Source of the DNA: an uncultured Lachnospiraceae bacterium
Lineage (GTDB): Bacteria; Bacillota; Clostridia; Lachnospirales; Lachnospiraceae
Length of the DNA: 9,299 bases
NCBI GenBank assembly: GCA_905193085.1
Contig: CAJJNI010000086.1
Span: 1-9,299 of the forward strand
Direction: 5' to 3'
Part shown: piece after piece, positions 1 through 6,810 of the stretch
Numbering within the stretch: the first letter of the stretch is position 1
Layout: each line of letters starts with the position of its first letter
Program-made: the position numbers and the translations under genes
Notes under the pieces: generated by a model
What the model was told of the DNA's origin: nothing
The model's input: only the letters and a program-made list of their open reading frames with translations
Databases searched by the model: none

Positions 1-625
1 TAATTTTATCTTTTACTTCATCTGAAAGAACATCCGTCATATCAGTCTGTATAAATCCCGGTGCTATAGCATTAACACATATTCCCTTCGCACCTAATTC
101 TTTTGCCATAGATTTTGTCATTCCAATTATTCCTGCCTTTGATGCAGAATAATTTATCTGACCTGCATTTCCATGAACACCTACTACTGATGAAATGTTT
201 ATTATTTTACCATATTTTTGTTTTAACATTGGTCTTGTGACATGTTTCATACAGTTAAAACAGCCTTTTAAATTTACATCTATTACTCTGTCAAATTCTT
301 CTTCTTTCATTCTGAGCATAAGATTATCTTTTGTTATTCCGGCATTATTAACAAGTATATCGATATGTCCAAATTCTTTGATTACATAATCAATCATTTC
401 TGCGGTCTTATCAAATTCTGCAACATTGCACTTATATGTAATTGCTCTGCCACCGGATTGATTTATTTTATCAGCAAGCTCTTTTGCAGCATCTTCTGAA
501 CCTGAATAGTTGATTGCCACTGCCGCACCGTATTCTGCAAGAACTTCAGTAATTCTTTTGCCGATACCTTTTGCCCCACCTGTTATCAACGCAGTTTTTC
601 CTTCTAAAAAAGCTTTGTTTAACAT
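1..625 (-). CDS. fabG: 3-oxoacyl-[ACP] reductase FabG, 3' end cut by the window edge
   Basis: NADPH-dependent reduction of 3-oxoacyl-ACP to 3-hydroxyacyl-ACP, the first reductive step of each cycle of cytoplasmic type II fatty acid synthesis. The reading frame from the ATG at 625 stays open to the window edge, giving 208 residues of a family that usually has about 246, so only the C-terminal tip is missing. Short-chain dehydrogenase marks are all present: the nucleotide-binding TGGAKGIG near residues 15-22, NNAG at 93-96, and the catalytic tetrad N118, S146, Y159, K163 (the last two in YSASK). The IAPGFIQTDM segment at 187-196 is typical of FabG. The start is supported by GGAGG at about 632-636. 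The ATG overlaps the fabD stop by 7 nt (ATGTTAA), implying translational coupling. General SDR activity on another substrate is possible, but acpP-fabD-fabG order makes FabG very likely. Confidence 0.96.
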   Translation of the reverse strand, partial: MLNKAFLEGKTALITGGAKGIGKRITEVLAEYGAAVAINYSGSEDAAKELADKINQSGGRAITYKCNVAEFDKTAEMIDYVIKEFGHIDILVNNAGITKDNLMLRMKEEEFDRVIDVNLKGCFNCMKHVTRPMLKQKYGKIINISSVVGVHGNAGQINYSASKAGIIGMTKSMAKELGAKGICVNAIAPGFIQTDMTDVLSDEVKDKI

Positions 626-1542
626 TGTAAACCTCCTAATTTTTCCAAATCCTGTGGTGTCTGGATATTTATGACATTTACATCACGGTTTATTTTCTTA
701 ACAAATGATGATAATGTCTTACCCGGTCCTATTTCTATAAATGTGTCAACTCCATCTTCTATCATCTTTTCAACACTCTGCATAAATTTTACAGGTGATG
801 AAATCTGCTGTGTAAGTAAAGCGGCAATTTCTGAATCGCTGTCAACATATGATGCATTGACATTAGCAACATATGGAACAGAAGGTGTGTTTATCTTGAC
901 TGTGTCAAGCACTTTTTTTAACTCTTCGCCTGCACCTGTAAGCATTTTTGAATGAAACGGTCCGCTGACCTTTAAAGGGATTACTCTTCTAGCTCCGGCC
1001 TCTTTTAATCTCTCTGAAGCTTCTTCAACTGCTTTTGTCTCACCGGTAATTACTATCTGTCCCGGACAATTATAATTGGCAACTGAAACAATTCCATCAA
1101 CGCTGCTGCATATTTCATCAATTTTCTGAGCTTCCATACCAATTACGGCACTCATGCTGCCCTTACCGTCCGGTACTGACTCCTGCATAAGAATACCTCT
1201 TTTTCTTAATGTAATGAGTGCATCTTCATAACTTAACACATTACTTTCATACAATGCAACATACTCTCCAAGACTGAGGCCTGCACATACATCGGGCTTT
1301 ATCTGTGTCTTATTAACCTGTGCAAGTATTGCAGCACAGACTGTCAAAATAGCAACCTGTGTGTACTCTGTCTGGTTAATATCATCATTTTCTTCAAAAC
1401 AAAGCTTTGTCATGTCAAAGCCCAATATCTCAGAAGCTTTATCAAAATATTCTCTGCTGTCTTCAAACTGTTCAAAAAATTCCTTACCCATGCCAACATA
1501 CTGCGCACCCTGACCCGGGAATATAAACGCTGTCTTACCCAT
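619..1542 (-). CDS. fabD: Malonyl-CoA:ACP transacylase FabD
   Basis: Transfers malonyl from malonyl-CoA to the phosphopantetheine arm of acyl carrier protein, supplying the extender unit for fatty acid synthesis. The 307-residue protein has the usual family length. It opens with the FPGQGAQ motif (residues 8-14), has the nucleophile S90 in GLSLGEY (GHSLGE in many homologues), arginines at 113 and 115 in the region that holds the malonyl carboxylate, and the catalytic H197 in GPFHS. The C-terminal half carries the EIGPGKTLS segment. The chosen ATG at 1542 has GGAGG 5 nt upstream. A longer in-frame start at 1602 would add 20 residues, but it lies in the loop of the upstream hairpin and adds a non-family N-terminus, so it is rejected. 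The gene follows acpP and overlaps fabG. Transcripts reaching it must read through the hairpin at 1564-1619. Confidence 0.96.
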   Translation of the reverse strand: MGKTAFIFPGQGAQYVGMGKEFFEQFEDSREYFDKASEILGFDMTKLCFEENDDINQTEYTQVAILTVCAAILAQVNKTQIKPDVCAGLSLGEYVALYESNVLSYEDALITLRKRGILMQESVPDGKGSMSAVIGMEAQKIDEICSSVDGIVSVANYNCPGQIVITGETKAVEEASERLKEAGARRVIPLKVSGPFHSKMLTGAGEELKKVLDTVKINTPSVPYVANVNASYVDSDSEIAALLTQQISSPVKFMQSVEKMIEDGVDTFIEIGPGKTLSSFVKKINRDVNVINIQTPQDLEKLGGLQC

Positions 1543-1563
1543 ATTTTCCTCCATATTATATAC

Positions 1564-1619
1564 AAAAACGGAGCCATAATTACTGATGTCTTCATGCAAC
1601 AACTGTAATTATGACTCCG
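1564..1619 (-). terminator. Intrinsic terminator or attenuator between acpP and fabD
   Basis: On the minus-strand transcript, arms at 1605-1619 and 1569-1583 pair over 15 bp with a single G-U pair. The loop is 21 nt, and five U residues (1564-1568) follow at once. This is the form of a Rho-independent terminator, though the stem is AU-rich in its upper half. It sits 22 nt after the acpP stop and just upstream of the fabD ribosome binding site. It therefore probably acts as a partial terminator that lowers fabD/fabG relative to acpP, and it may also protect the acpP mRNA 3' end. The structure is seen directly; the termination strength is inferred. Confidence 0.75.
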
Positions 1620-1641
1620 CTGTAAATTTTATTTTATATTA

Positions 1642-1875
1642 TTAGTCTTCAATTCCGTGGGCTGCAAGATAATCAGCTACATCCTGAATTGTCAATAAAT
1701 CATTTAAATCTTCACTTGGAATCTCTAATCCAAACTCTTCCTCAAATGCCATTACCAATTCAAATAAATCTAATGAATCAACGCCTAAATCTTCTTTAAA
1801 AGATGTATCGGCTGTAATGTCCTTATCGTCAAATCCTAAATTTTCTTTTGTTAATTCAATTATCTTTTCAATCAT
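1642..1875 (-). CDS. acpP: Acyl carrier protein
   Basis: A 77-residue acidic carrier protein that holds growing acyl chains as thioesters on a 4'-phosphopantetheine group and presents them to the Fab enzymes in the cytoplasm. The attachment serine is S34 in GVDSLDLFELV (residues 31-41), followed by the conserved acidic helix AFEEEFGLEIP. Length and composition are standard. The ATG at 1875 is the only start giving a full ACP, and no other start codon lies in frame between it and the promoter. Close to the ATG there is only a weak AGGAA, while a strong AAGGAG lies 40 nt upstream beyond a hairpin (separate entry). The gene has its own promoter candidate and is followed by an attenuator-like hairpin, which fits the high ACP demand. 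A dedicated ACP for another pathway is unlikely given fabD and fabG next door. Confidence 0.97.
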   Translation of the reverse strand: MIEKIIELTKENLGFDDKDITADTSFKEDLGVDSLDLFELVMAFEEEFGLEIPSEDLNDLLTIQDVADYLAAHGIED

Positions 1876-1924
1876 TTTTAATATCCATTTCCTAATTTTT
1901 TCTTACGGAAATGTGCTCCTTTCT
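1876..1924 (-). promoter_or_regulatory. acpP leader: strong Shine-Dalgarno set apart from the AUG by a hairpin
   Basis: The leader has an AAGGAG at 1916-1921, far too distant (40 nt) for ordinary initiation at the AUG at 1875. Between them, 1907-1913 and 1886-1892 form a perfect 7-bp inverted repeat (CATTTCC/GGAAATG in the transcript) around a 14-nt A-rich loop. If the hairpin folds, the strong Shine-Dalgarno would lie about 12 unpaired nucleotides from the AUG, close to usable spacing, and the weak proximal AGGAA would be hidden in the stem. The repeat is seen; its role in positioning the ribosome is inference. Confidence 0.5.
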
Positions 1925-1931
1925 TAATTTC

Positions 1932-1946
1932 TTATTCTACTAATAA
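1932..1946. promoter_or_regulatory. Short inverted repeat over the acpP -10 box, possible operator
   Basis: TTATT at 1932-1936 and AATAA at 1942-1946 are exact inverted arms around a 5-nt centre. The repeat covers the -10 box and the presumed start point, a place where a repressor would block initiation. Fatty acid operons of Firmicutes are often controlled there by FapR or FabT. The minus strand reads TTAGTA inside this element, like one FapR half-site, but the second half-site is not present. The regulator is therefore unassigned, and chance in AT-rich DNA is a real possibility. Confidence 0.3.
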
Positions 1947-1968
1947 AATATATTTTGCAATATGTCAA
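1940..1968 (-). promoter_or_regulatory. Candidate sigma-A promoter of the acpP-fab operon
   Basis: On the minus strand, TTGACA (1963-1968, a perfect -35 box) is followed by a 17-nt spacer and TATTAG (1940-1945, four of six matches to TATAAT). Transcription would start near 1933, giving a leader of about 58 nt. The -35 box begins 3 nt after the stop of the upstream small membrane protein gene, and no terminator separates the two. The spacer contains the 12-bp AT palindrome AAAATATATTTT (1945-1956). Confidence 0.65.
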
Positions 1969-1971
1969 GTA

Positions 1972-2184
1972 TTATTTTTTGCAAGGCTGTTTTCTACTTT
2001 TATAAAAAATCGTCAAAATTACCGAAATTACCGACAAAATTGCTGATAATAAAATAATTATAATTTTTCGTATTTTTGTGTTTATTTTCTTTCCTGATGC
2101 TTTCATGTCATGCTCTATTATTTTATCGACAAGCATACTGACATCAACATTTCCAATCAAATCAATCAAATCTCTGTCATTCAC
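1972..2184 (-). CDS. Tiny single-helix membrane protein, probable minimal anti-sigma factor
   Basis: This gene directly follows and overlaps the sigma factor gene. From GTG at 2184 it encodes 70 residues; an ATG at 2205 would give 77. The GTG gives an 8-nt GTGAATGA overlap with the sigma stop and is preferred on layout, although neither start has a good ribosome binding site. Residues 1-38 are a polar, probably cytoplasmic segment (DLIDLIGNVD, then a helix and a lysine-rich stretch). Residues 39-61 form one hydrophobic membrane helix, and only about ten residues (YKSRKQPCKK) follow. Clostridial sigma-70-like operons often pair the sigma with a membrane anti-sigma whose N-terminus begins with a similar D-x-I-G-x-[IV]-D segment and which has a large outer domain. 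Here that domain is absent. The role is inferred from position, topology and this weak N-terminal resemblance. An alternative is a truncated relic. Confidence 0.6.
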   Translation of the reverse strand: MNDRDLIDLIGNVDVSMLVDKIIEHDMKASGKKINTKIRKIIIILLSAILSVISVILTIFYKSRKQPCKK

Positions 2185-2746
2185 TGTTATTATCACTGCT
2201 TTCATAATTTTTTCTAATCTTGTTTTTCAACCTTGAAAGTCTGGAATTAACAGCAGTTACACTCATATTCATAGCTGCTGCAATATCCTTTGATTTTTGC
2301 AGATAAAAATACCGACGAAGCATTAATTCTCTGTCTTCATCTTTGAGATTCATAATTACTCTCTCCAGATTTTTTACATCTTCCTGAAGAATTATTCGAT
2401 TTTCAATGTTCTGGTATCGGTCAACATAATCTGCCAATAAAGTATCTCCATCCGCATCTATAATAAAAGATTCTTTGCGGCTTAAATCCCGCAAACGGTT
2501 TATTGCGGTATTTCTTGCCACTGTTTTTGAATATGTCTTAAGTCCCGCTTTCTTTAAATCTATACGGTCTGCATGCTTCCACAATTTAAAAAATGTATCA
2601 TTCAGACACTCGTCTATATCACTCTGTCTGTCTCCTAAAATACCAGAAATAATGTAATACATCAGTTTCTCATATTTTTCCATCAGACGAATAAGACCCT
2701 TTTCATTGCGCTGGCACATCAGTTTAACTATTTTTTCATCTTTCAA
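2177..2746 (-). CDS. ECF-like sigma-70 family RNA polymerase sigma factor
   Basis: An alternative sigma factor that would direct RNA polymerase to a small regulon, often for envelope stress in this family. From TTG at 2746 it has 189 residues. Region 2 lies at roughly 15-90, with DIDECLNDTFFKLWKH at 43-58 and the promoter-melting part near TYSKTVARNTAINRLRD. Region 4 lies at roughly 125-178, with the helix-turn-helix around KDIAAAMNMSVTAVNSRLSR. There is no region 1 or 3, as expected for ECF-type proteins. The TTG start is preferred because AGGAG (2754-2758) stands 7 nt before it. An in-frame ATG at 2761 would add five residues but has no proper ribosome binding site and would put that AGGAG inside the coding region. 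The next gene overlaps its stop and probably encodes its membrane-bound inhibitor. Target promoters cannot be named from this window. Confidence 0.88.
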   Translation of the reverse strand: MKDEKIVKLMCQRNEKGLIRLMEKYEKLMYYIISGILGDRQSDIDECLNDTFFKLWKHADRIDLKKAGLKTYSKTVARNTAINRLRDLSRKESFIIDADGDTLLADYVDRYQNIENRIILQEDVKNLERVIMNLKDEDRELMLRRYFYLQKSKDIAAAMNMSVTAVNSRLSRLKNKIRKNYESSDNNSE

Positions 2747-2921
2747 ATGCGTTCTCCTCATTTACTTATACACCAGAACAAAAAATTTATTGCATTAGTT
2801 TTATGCATTTTATATAAATTATACATTAAATATCTATAAACTTTTTTGTGATTTGGCATCATTTTTTGTATTATACTCAATTCTTGGTGCTTTATACAAT
2901 CTTACTGCTGATTATTTTTCA
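2747..2921 (-). promoter_or_regulatory. Intergenic region with weak promoter candidates for the sigma factor pair
   Basis: This 175-nt AT-rich gap after trpS is the largest in the window. It has two exact TATAAT hexamers on the minus strand, at 2870-2875 and 2818-2823. The first has TTGTAT (2894-2899, three of six matches to TTGACA) at 18-nt spacing. The second lacks a recognisable -35. The TTGTAT at 2894-2899 and a complementary ATACAA at 2866-2871 form a 6-bp inverted repeat flanking the first candidate. Nearer the gene, AATGCA occurs twice, 13 nt apart. No convincing terminator with a U tract follows trpS, so readthrough into the sigma gene is possible. Confidence 0.35.
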
Positions 2922-3917
2922 TTAAATCTGCATAAGTCCGACTTTTTTGTATACTTTTGAAACAAGTCTGTCTGCAATTCTTGATGCACCTTCTGCTCCT
3001 GCTTTTAAAACTTCGTCAACATATGCCTTGTCATCAAGAATTCTCTTATATTCATTCTGTATTGGAGAAAGCTCATCAATTACGCTCTGTGCAACTGCCT
3101 CTTTAAAATCTCCGTAACCGCTTCCTGCAAATTCTTTTTCTATCTCTTCAATACTCTTTCCTGTACATACACCATAAATTGTCATAAGATTTGATACACC
3201 TGGTTTATTTTCTGCATCATATCTGATTGAACCTTCACTGTCAGTAACTGCACTTTTAAACTTCTTCATAATTGTCTTTTCATCATCTGTAAGAAGTATA
3301 AATGACTTTTCGTTAGTGTCAGATTTACTCATTTTCTTAGTTGGCTCCTGAAGGCTCATTATCTTTGCTCCTGCCTTTGGAATATAACCTTCCGGAAGCT
3401 TAAATGTAGGGCTGTATGCATTATTAAATCTTGTTGCTACAGTTCTTGCAAGCTCAAGATGCTGTGTCTGGTCCTGACCTACAGGAACTAAATCTGCATT
3501 ATAAATCAAAATATCAGCAGCCATAAGACACGGATATGTAAACAGACCACTGTTAATATTTTCAGGATGCTTTGCACTCTTATCCTTAAACTGTGTCATT
3601 CTGCTAAGCTCACCAAACTGTGCATTACAGCATAATATCCAATTGAGCATTGTATGTGCCGGAACATGGCTCTGCACAAATAAAAGGCTCTGTTTTGGGT
3701 CAATTCCGGAAGCAAGAAGCATTGCAGCAGCTTCTCTTGTATGTTTTCTAAGCTCTGCAGGCACTTGTCTTACAGTAAGTGCGTGTAAATCAGCAACCAT
3801 ATATATACATTCAAATTCGTCCTGCAATTTGCCCCAATTACGGACTGCACCAATATAATTTCCTAATGTAAATGTTCCTGTCGGCTGTATTCCTGATAAA
3901 ATTCTTTTCTTTTCCAT
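2922..3917 (-). CDS. trpS: Tryptophanyl-tRNA synthetase
   Basis: Class Ic synthetase that charges tRNA-Trp with tryptophan in the cytoplasm, acting as a homodimer. The 331-residue length is standard. The HIGH-equivalent is TLGN at residues 17-20, after SGIQPTG, the ATP loop is KMSKS at 195-199, and the family block PVGQDQTQHLELAR occupies 145-158. The ATG at 3917 is set by AGGAGG 11 nt upstream, which overlaps the cysS stop codon; the gap between the genes is 15 nt. In Firmicutes, trpS transcribed alone is often controlled by a T-box leader. No room for one exists here, so expression probably follows the upstream cysS transcript. Nothing in the sequence suggests an antibiotic-resistance paralogue. 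Confidence 0.97.
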   Translation of the reverse strand: MEKKRILSGIQPTGTFTLGNYIGAVRNWGKLQDEFECIYMVADLHALTVRQVPAELRKHTREAAAMLLASGIDPKQSLLFVQSHVPAHTMLNWILCCNAQFGELSRMTQFKDKSAKHPENINSGLFTYPCLMAADILIYNADLVPVGQDQTQHLELARTVATRFNNAYSPTFKLPEGYIPKAGAKIMSLQEPTKKMSKSDTNEKSFILLTDDEKTIMKKFKSAVTDSEGSIRYDAENKPGVSNLMTIYGVCTGKSIEEIEKEFAGSGYGDFKEAVAQSVIDELSPIQNEYKRILDDKAYVDEVLKAGAEGASRIADRLVSKVYKKVGLMQI

Positions 3918-3932
3918 CTGAATATTTTCCTC

Positions 3933-5342
3933 CTAATCTGCGATTGTCCAGACTGTGCCTTCTCTTGTATCTTTTAACACAATTCCTTTTGAAAGAAGCT
4001 CTTCTCTTATAGCATCTGCTTTTGCAAAATCTTTTTCTTTTTTTGCACTTGCTCTCTTTTGAATCATTTCCTCTATATACTGCTTCATATCATTGTCAAC
4101 AGTATTATTTTCAACACCGCGGAGTGCTGTGAGATTTAATGAGAGAACCTCATCAAAGCTTTCAATTAATGCAAGCTTTGTCTTATCATTTAAATCATCT
4201 TTTAACATATCGTAAACAACTGTTATCGCCATAGATGTATTTAAATCATTCTCAAGAGCACCTAAAAACTTCTTTTTATATTCGTCGAATTTATTTTTAT
4301 CTATCTGACCTTCATCTGACAATTCTGCAACCCTTTTAAGAATCTTTTCGTAAGCAGTTTTTACATTGTCCATAACTTCATATGAATACTCAAGCGGCTT
4401 ACGATAATGTGACTGAAGGCAGAAGAATCGATAAACAAGCGGATTGTAGCCTTTTTCTTCAAGAAGTGATACTGTAAGGAAATCACCTTTTGATTTACTC
4501 ATTTTTCCACTCTTGTCATTTAAATGCTGTACATGGAACCAGTAGTTGCACCACTTATGTCCAAGATAACTCTCTGACTGTGCAATTTCATTTGTGTGAT
4601 GTGGGAAAATGTTATCGACACCACCACAATGGATATCCATGTATTCTCCAAGATGTTTGATTCCGATTGCAGAACATTCGATATGCCAGCCAGGATAGCC
4701 GACGCCCCACGGACTGTCCCATTTTAATTCCTGCTCGTCAAACTTTGATTTTGTAAACCAGAGGACAAAATCACTCGGATTTTTCTTATTTTCATCTGCA
4801 TCTACATCATCTCTGACACCTACTAACAATTCTTTTTCATTCTGATTTGAAAATACATAATAATCTTTTAATTTTGAAGTATCAAAATAAATATTTCCTC
4901 CTGCTTCATAAGCATAGCCTTTTTCAATCAAAACCTCTATCATATGGATAAAATCCTGTATACAGTTTGTTGCAGGCTCAACTACATCAGGACGCTTAAT
5001 ATTTAATTTTTTGCAGTCCTCAAAGAAAGCATCCGTATAAAATTTTGCAATTTCCATAACCGACTTTTTCTCTCTTTTGGCACCTTTGAGCATCTTATCT
5101 TCACCGGTATCGGCATCACTTGATAAATGTCCTACATCTGTAATATTCATTACACGCTTAACATCAAGACCGCTGTATCTTAATGCTTTTTCAAGCACAT
5201 CTTCCATAATATAGCTTCTAAGATTACCTATATGTGCATAGTGGTAAACTGTAGGACCACATGTGTACATATTAATTTTTCCTTCCACATTAGGAATAAG
5301 CTCTTCATTTTTTCTTGTTAAAGTGTTGTAAATCGTGAACAT
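3933..5342 (-). CDS. cysS: Cysteinyl-tRNA synthetase
   Basis: Class Ia synthetase charging tRNA-Cys, a zinc enzyme that recognises the cysteine thiolate directly through the metal. It has 469 residues, typical for the family. HIGN at 37-40 replaces HIGH, as is usual for CysRS, and KMSKS is at 280-284. The zinc ligands can be placed by spacing against E. coli CysRS: C28, C223, H248 and E252, all present. This is therefore the ordinary zinc form and not a zinc-independent substitute. The C-terminal part (about 330-469) is the helical DALR/anticodon region, ending with the RASAKKEKDFAKADAIRE segment seen in most CysRS. A purine-rich AAAGGGA precedes the ATG at 5342. It lies 23 nt after the DUF2156 gene and 15 nt before trpS, within one tight run and with no T-box leader. 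Confidence 0.97.
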   Translation of the reverse strand: MFTIYNTLTRKNEELIPNVEGKINMYTCGPTVYHYAHIGNLRSYIMEDVLEKALRYSGLDVKRVMNITDVGHLSSDADTGEDKMLKGAKREKKSVMEIAKFYTDAFFEDCKKLNIKRPDVVEPATNCIQDFIHMIEVLIEKGYAYEAGGNIYFDTSKLKDYYVFSNQNEKELLVGVRDDVDADENKKNPSDFVLWFTKSKFDEQELKWDSPWGVGYPGWHIECSAIGIKHLGEYMDIHCGGVDNIFPHHTNEIAQSESYLGHKWCNYWFHVQHLNDKSGKMSKSKGDFLTVSLLEEKGYNPLVYRFFCLQSHYRKPLEYSYEVMDNVKTAYEKILKRVAELSDEGQIDKNKFDEYKKKFLGALENDLNTSMAITVVYDMLKDDLNDKTKLALIESFDEVLSLNLTALRGVENNTVDNDMKQYIEEMIQKRASAKKEKDFAKADAIREELLSKGIVLKDTREGTVWTIAD

Positions 5343-5365
5343 TTCTATTTCCCTTTCTGTTAAAC

Positions 5366-6256
5366 TTACGCTTTAGCATCATACTTTGTAACAATTTCAC
5401 AAGGCATATATGAATTTTTTGCCTTTCTTAATCCCGGAAGATTTAAATCATTCTCGCGATTTATATATTTTAAATCCGGATATTTTCTTCTTAAATACCG
5501 GACAAATTCCCTGTTTATTATGTTATATGCCCCACGAATCTGTTCGTCTGCCTTCTCAAAAACAACATCATAAGCATATGAGCTTATTCTCTGTCCGACA
5601 GTAAAAGCAAGACATTTTCCTTCTATTCTGAGTAAAATTCCTTCTGCATTCAGATACTCAAAATTTTCTAAAACTTTAAACAACGATTCTTTTTCATAAT
5701 TCAGACTGTCACTGCCGGCTTCGGCTTTATCATCTTTTGCAATATACCAGTCTTTTGCAAATTCTATACAATCCTGAACATTTTCTTTAGTAATTACTTC
5801 TGTTCTCCAATTAGCATATGTCGTCAAAAAGGAATTGATATGATTCCTTTTCTTTGATAATTTTTTACCTCTGAGTTCTGCCAGTGCTTCTACTTCATAA
5901 AGATAATCATAGCTGCCCTCATCTTCTACAAAATCAAAACACCCAGGAAAATTATCTTCAAGAAGCTCTCTCTGCTCTTTAGTTACCCTGTGAAACTCTA
6001 ATTTCGTTCTTTCTTTAAACAATTCTTTTATAACATCAACAGCTTTTTCCAAAGGCATCGGAAACATAAAGCTGTCATCAGCCTTTGAGTGAAACACATA
6101 TCCTCCGGCTATCTTTATAAGCTCCAGTTTATAACGGTCTTTCCATACATACATTCCCAAAGAACAGTCTTCGCAGACCTTGCTTTCTTTATCGTAAAGA
6201 AGTTTTTGAATTTTGCCGTAATCACCTGTTTCAAAAATACTAATTGCATTTTCCAT
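5366..6256 (-). CDS. DUF2156 protein, stand-alone MprF-C-terminal-like acyltransferase domain
   Basis: A soluble 296-residue protein of the DUF2156 family, which shares its tandem GNAT-like fold with the cytoplasmic domain of MprF. In MprF that domain moves lysine or alanine from aminoacyl-tRNA to phosphatidylglycerol. Family marks are SYDYLYEVEALAELRGKKLS (115-134) leading into KKRNHINSF (135-143), and the C-terminal YINRENDLNLPGLRKAKNSY (264-283). There are no membrane helices, so the flippase part of MprF is absent, and the substrate is unknown. The ATG at 6256 is preceded by GAGG that overlaps the stop of the cysteine-cluster gene (12-nt gap). It lies directly before cysS and trpS, so a link with aminoacyl-tRNA is attractive, but it is inference. 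Family membership is fairly sure; the reaction is not. Confidence 0.85.
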   Translation of the reverse strand: MENAISIFETGDYGKIQKLLYDKESKVCEDCSLGMYVWKDRYKLELIKIAGGYVFHSKADDSFMFPMPLEKAVDVIKELFKERTKLEFHRVTKEQRELLEDNFPGCFDFVEDEGSYDYLYEVEALAELRGKKLSKKRNHINSFLTTYANWRTEVITKENVQDCIEFAKDWYIAKDDKAEAGSDSLNYEKESLFKVLENFEYLNAEGILLRIEGKCLAFTVGQRISSYAYDVVFEKADEQIRGAYNIINREFVRYLRRKYPDLKYINRENDLNLPGLRKAKNSYMPCEIVTKYDAKA

Positions 6257-6268
6257 GCTATCTAACCT

Positions 6269-6790
6269 CTATTGCAGATTAGAAATATCATCCGTTATAT
6301 CACAAAGTTCTATATAATCATCAGAATATGACTTTATGATATCCGGATTATTTATAACTTCTTTCACAATCTGCTCTTTTAAACCTTCTAATAATAATTT
6401 ATTTACTTTTTCTATAAATGTGTCATCAACAGTATGACACCCTCTGGCCAGCATTATGAAAATATGATTTTCTTTTTTCATTACTCTTATCGGCCATAAA
6501 CTACAGTCAAACGGTTTCTCATCTTTTGTAAGCGTACAGCCCTTTTCTTCATCAAGAGCAACGCATCTGTAAGGTTCTGCACCCTTTGGCAGAACCTTAT
6601 CACGCTTTACAGATGCCAGTACATAACTTTTTTCATATGGTATAACACAATTTTCCTGTTTTAATTTCTTTCTTATCATCTGTGCCTTTTCTTCTGACAC
6701 AACAGGTGTTTCCCATCTGCTCTTTTCCTGAAAAACACAACAGTTACGACAGCTGGCACACTGTTCTAATGATAATATCTTCTTTAACAT
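6269..6790 (-). CDS. YkgJ-type cysteine-cluster protein
   Basis: A 173-residue protein of the YkgJ/CxxCxxCC family, thought to bind zinc or an iron-sulfur cluster; the biochemical role is not established. The cysteine pattern is clear: C11-x2-C14-x2-C17-C18 near the N-terminus, then C76, C85, and C96 in the characteristic KPFDCSLWP context (92-100), and C118. The C76-x8-C85-x10-C96 spacing is the family signature. No signal peptide or membrane helix is evident, so it should be cytoplasmic. The ATG at 6790 has GGAAGG 7 nt upstream. It lies 20 nt after the MraY-like gene and 12 nt before the DUF2156 gene, so it belongs to the same transcript. Its neighbours include two CobW-type metal GTPases and a zinc-dependent tRNA synthetase, which fits a metal-related role. 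This is context only. Confidence 0.87.
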   Translation of the reverse strand: MLKKILSLEQCASCRNCCVFQEKSRWETPVVSEEKAQMIRKKLKQENCVIPYEKSYVLASVKRDKVLPKGAEPYRCVALDEEKGCTLTKDEKPFDCSLWPIRVMKKENHIFIMLARGCHTVDDTFIEKVNKLLLEGLKEQIVKEVINNPDIIKSYSDDYIELCDITDDISNLQ

Positions 6791-6810
6791 GCCATTACCT
6801 TCCGATTATG

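Noticed and set aside
195..389. Plus-strand open frames within fabG and, likewise, within fabD, the sigma gene, trpS, the DUF2156 gene and the second GTPase gene
   Set aside because: All are antisense shadows of confident minus-strand genes, with no ribosome binding site or recognisable domain.
1410..1595. 61-residue minus-strand frame inside the fabD region
   Set aside because: It overlaps the fabD start in another frame, has no ribosome binding site and shows no family features.
1543..1602. N-terminal extension of FabD from an ATG at 1602
   Set aside because: The extra 20 residues do not fit the family, the start lies in the loop of the terminator-like hairpin, and the internal ATG at 1542 has a perfect GGAGG before FPGQGAQ.
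1867..1887. Six-codon leader frame (MDIKND) overlapping the acpP start
   Set aside because: It begins within the leader hairpin, has only a weak AGGAA before it and contains no regulatory codons. Chance is the simplest explanation in this A-rich leader.
2866..2899. Six-base inverted repeat after trpS as a terminator
   Set aside because: The stem is AT-rich and short, and its 3' side is followed by an A tract, not a U tract, on the transcript. It does not qualify as an intrinsic terminator.
5343..5365. Possible T-box leader before cysS or trpS
   Set aside because: The gaps before cysS (23 nt) and trpS (15 nt) are far too short, and no T-box sequence or specifier stem is visible.
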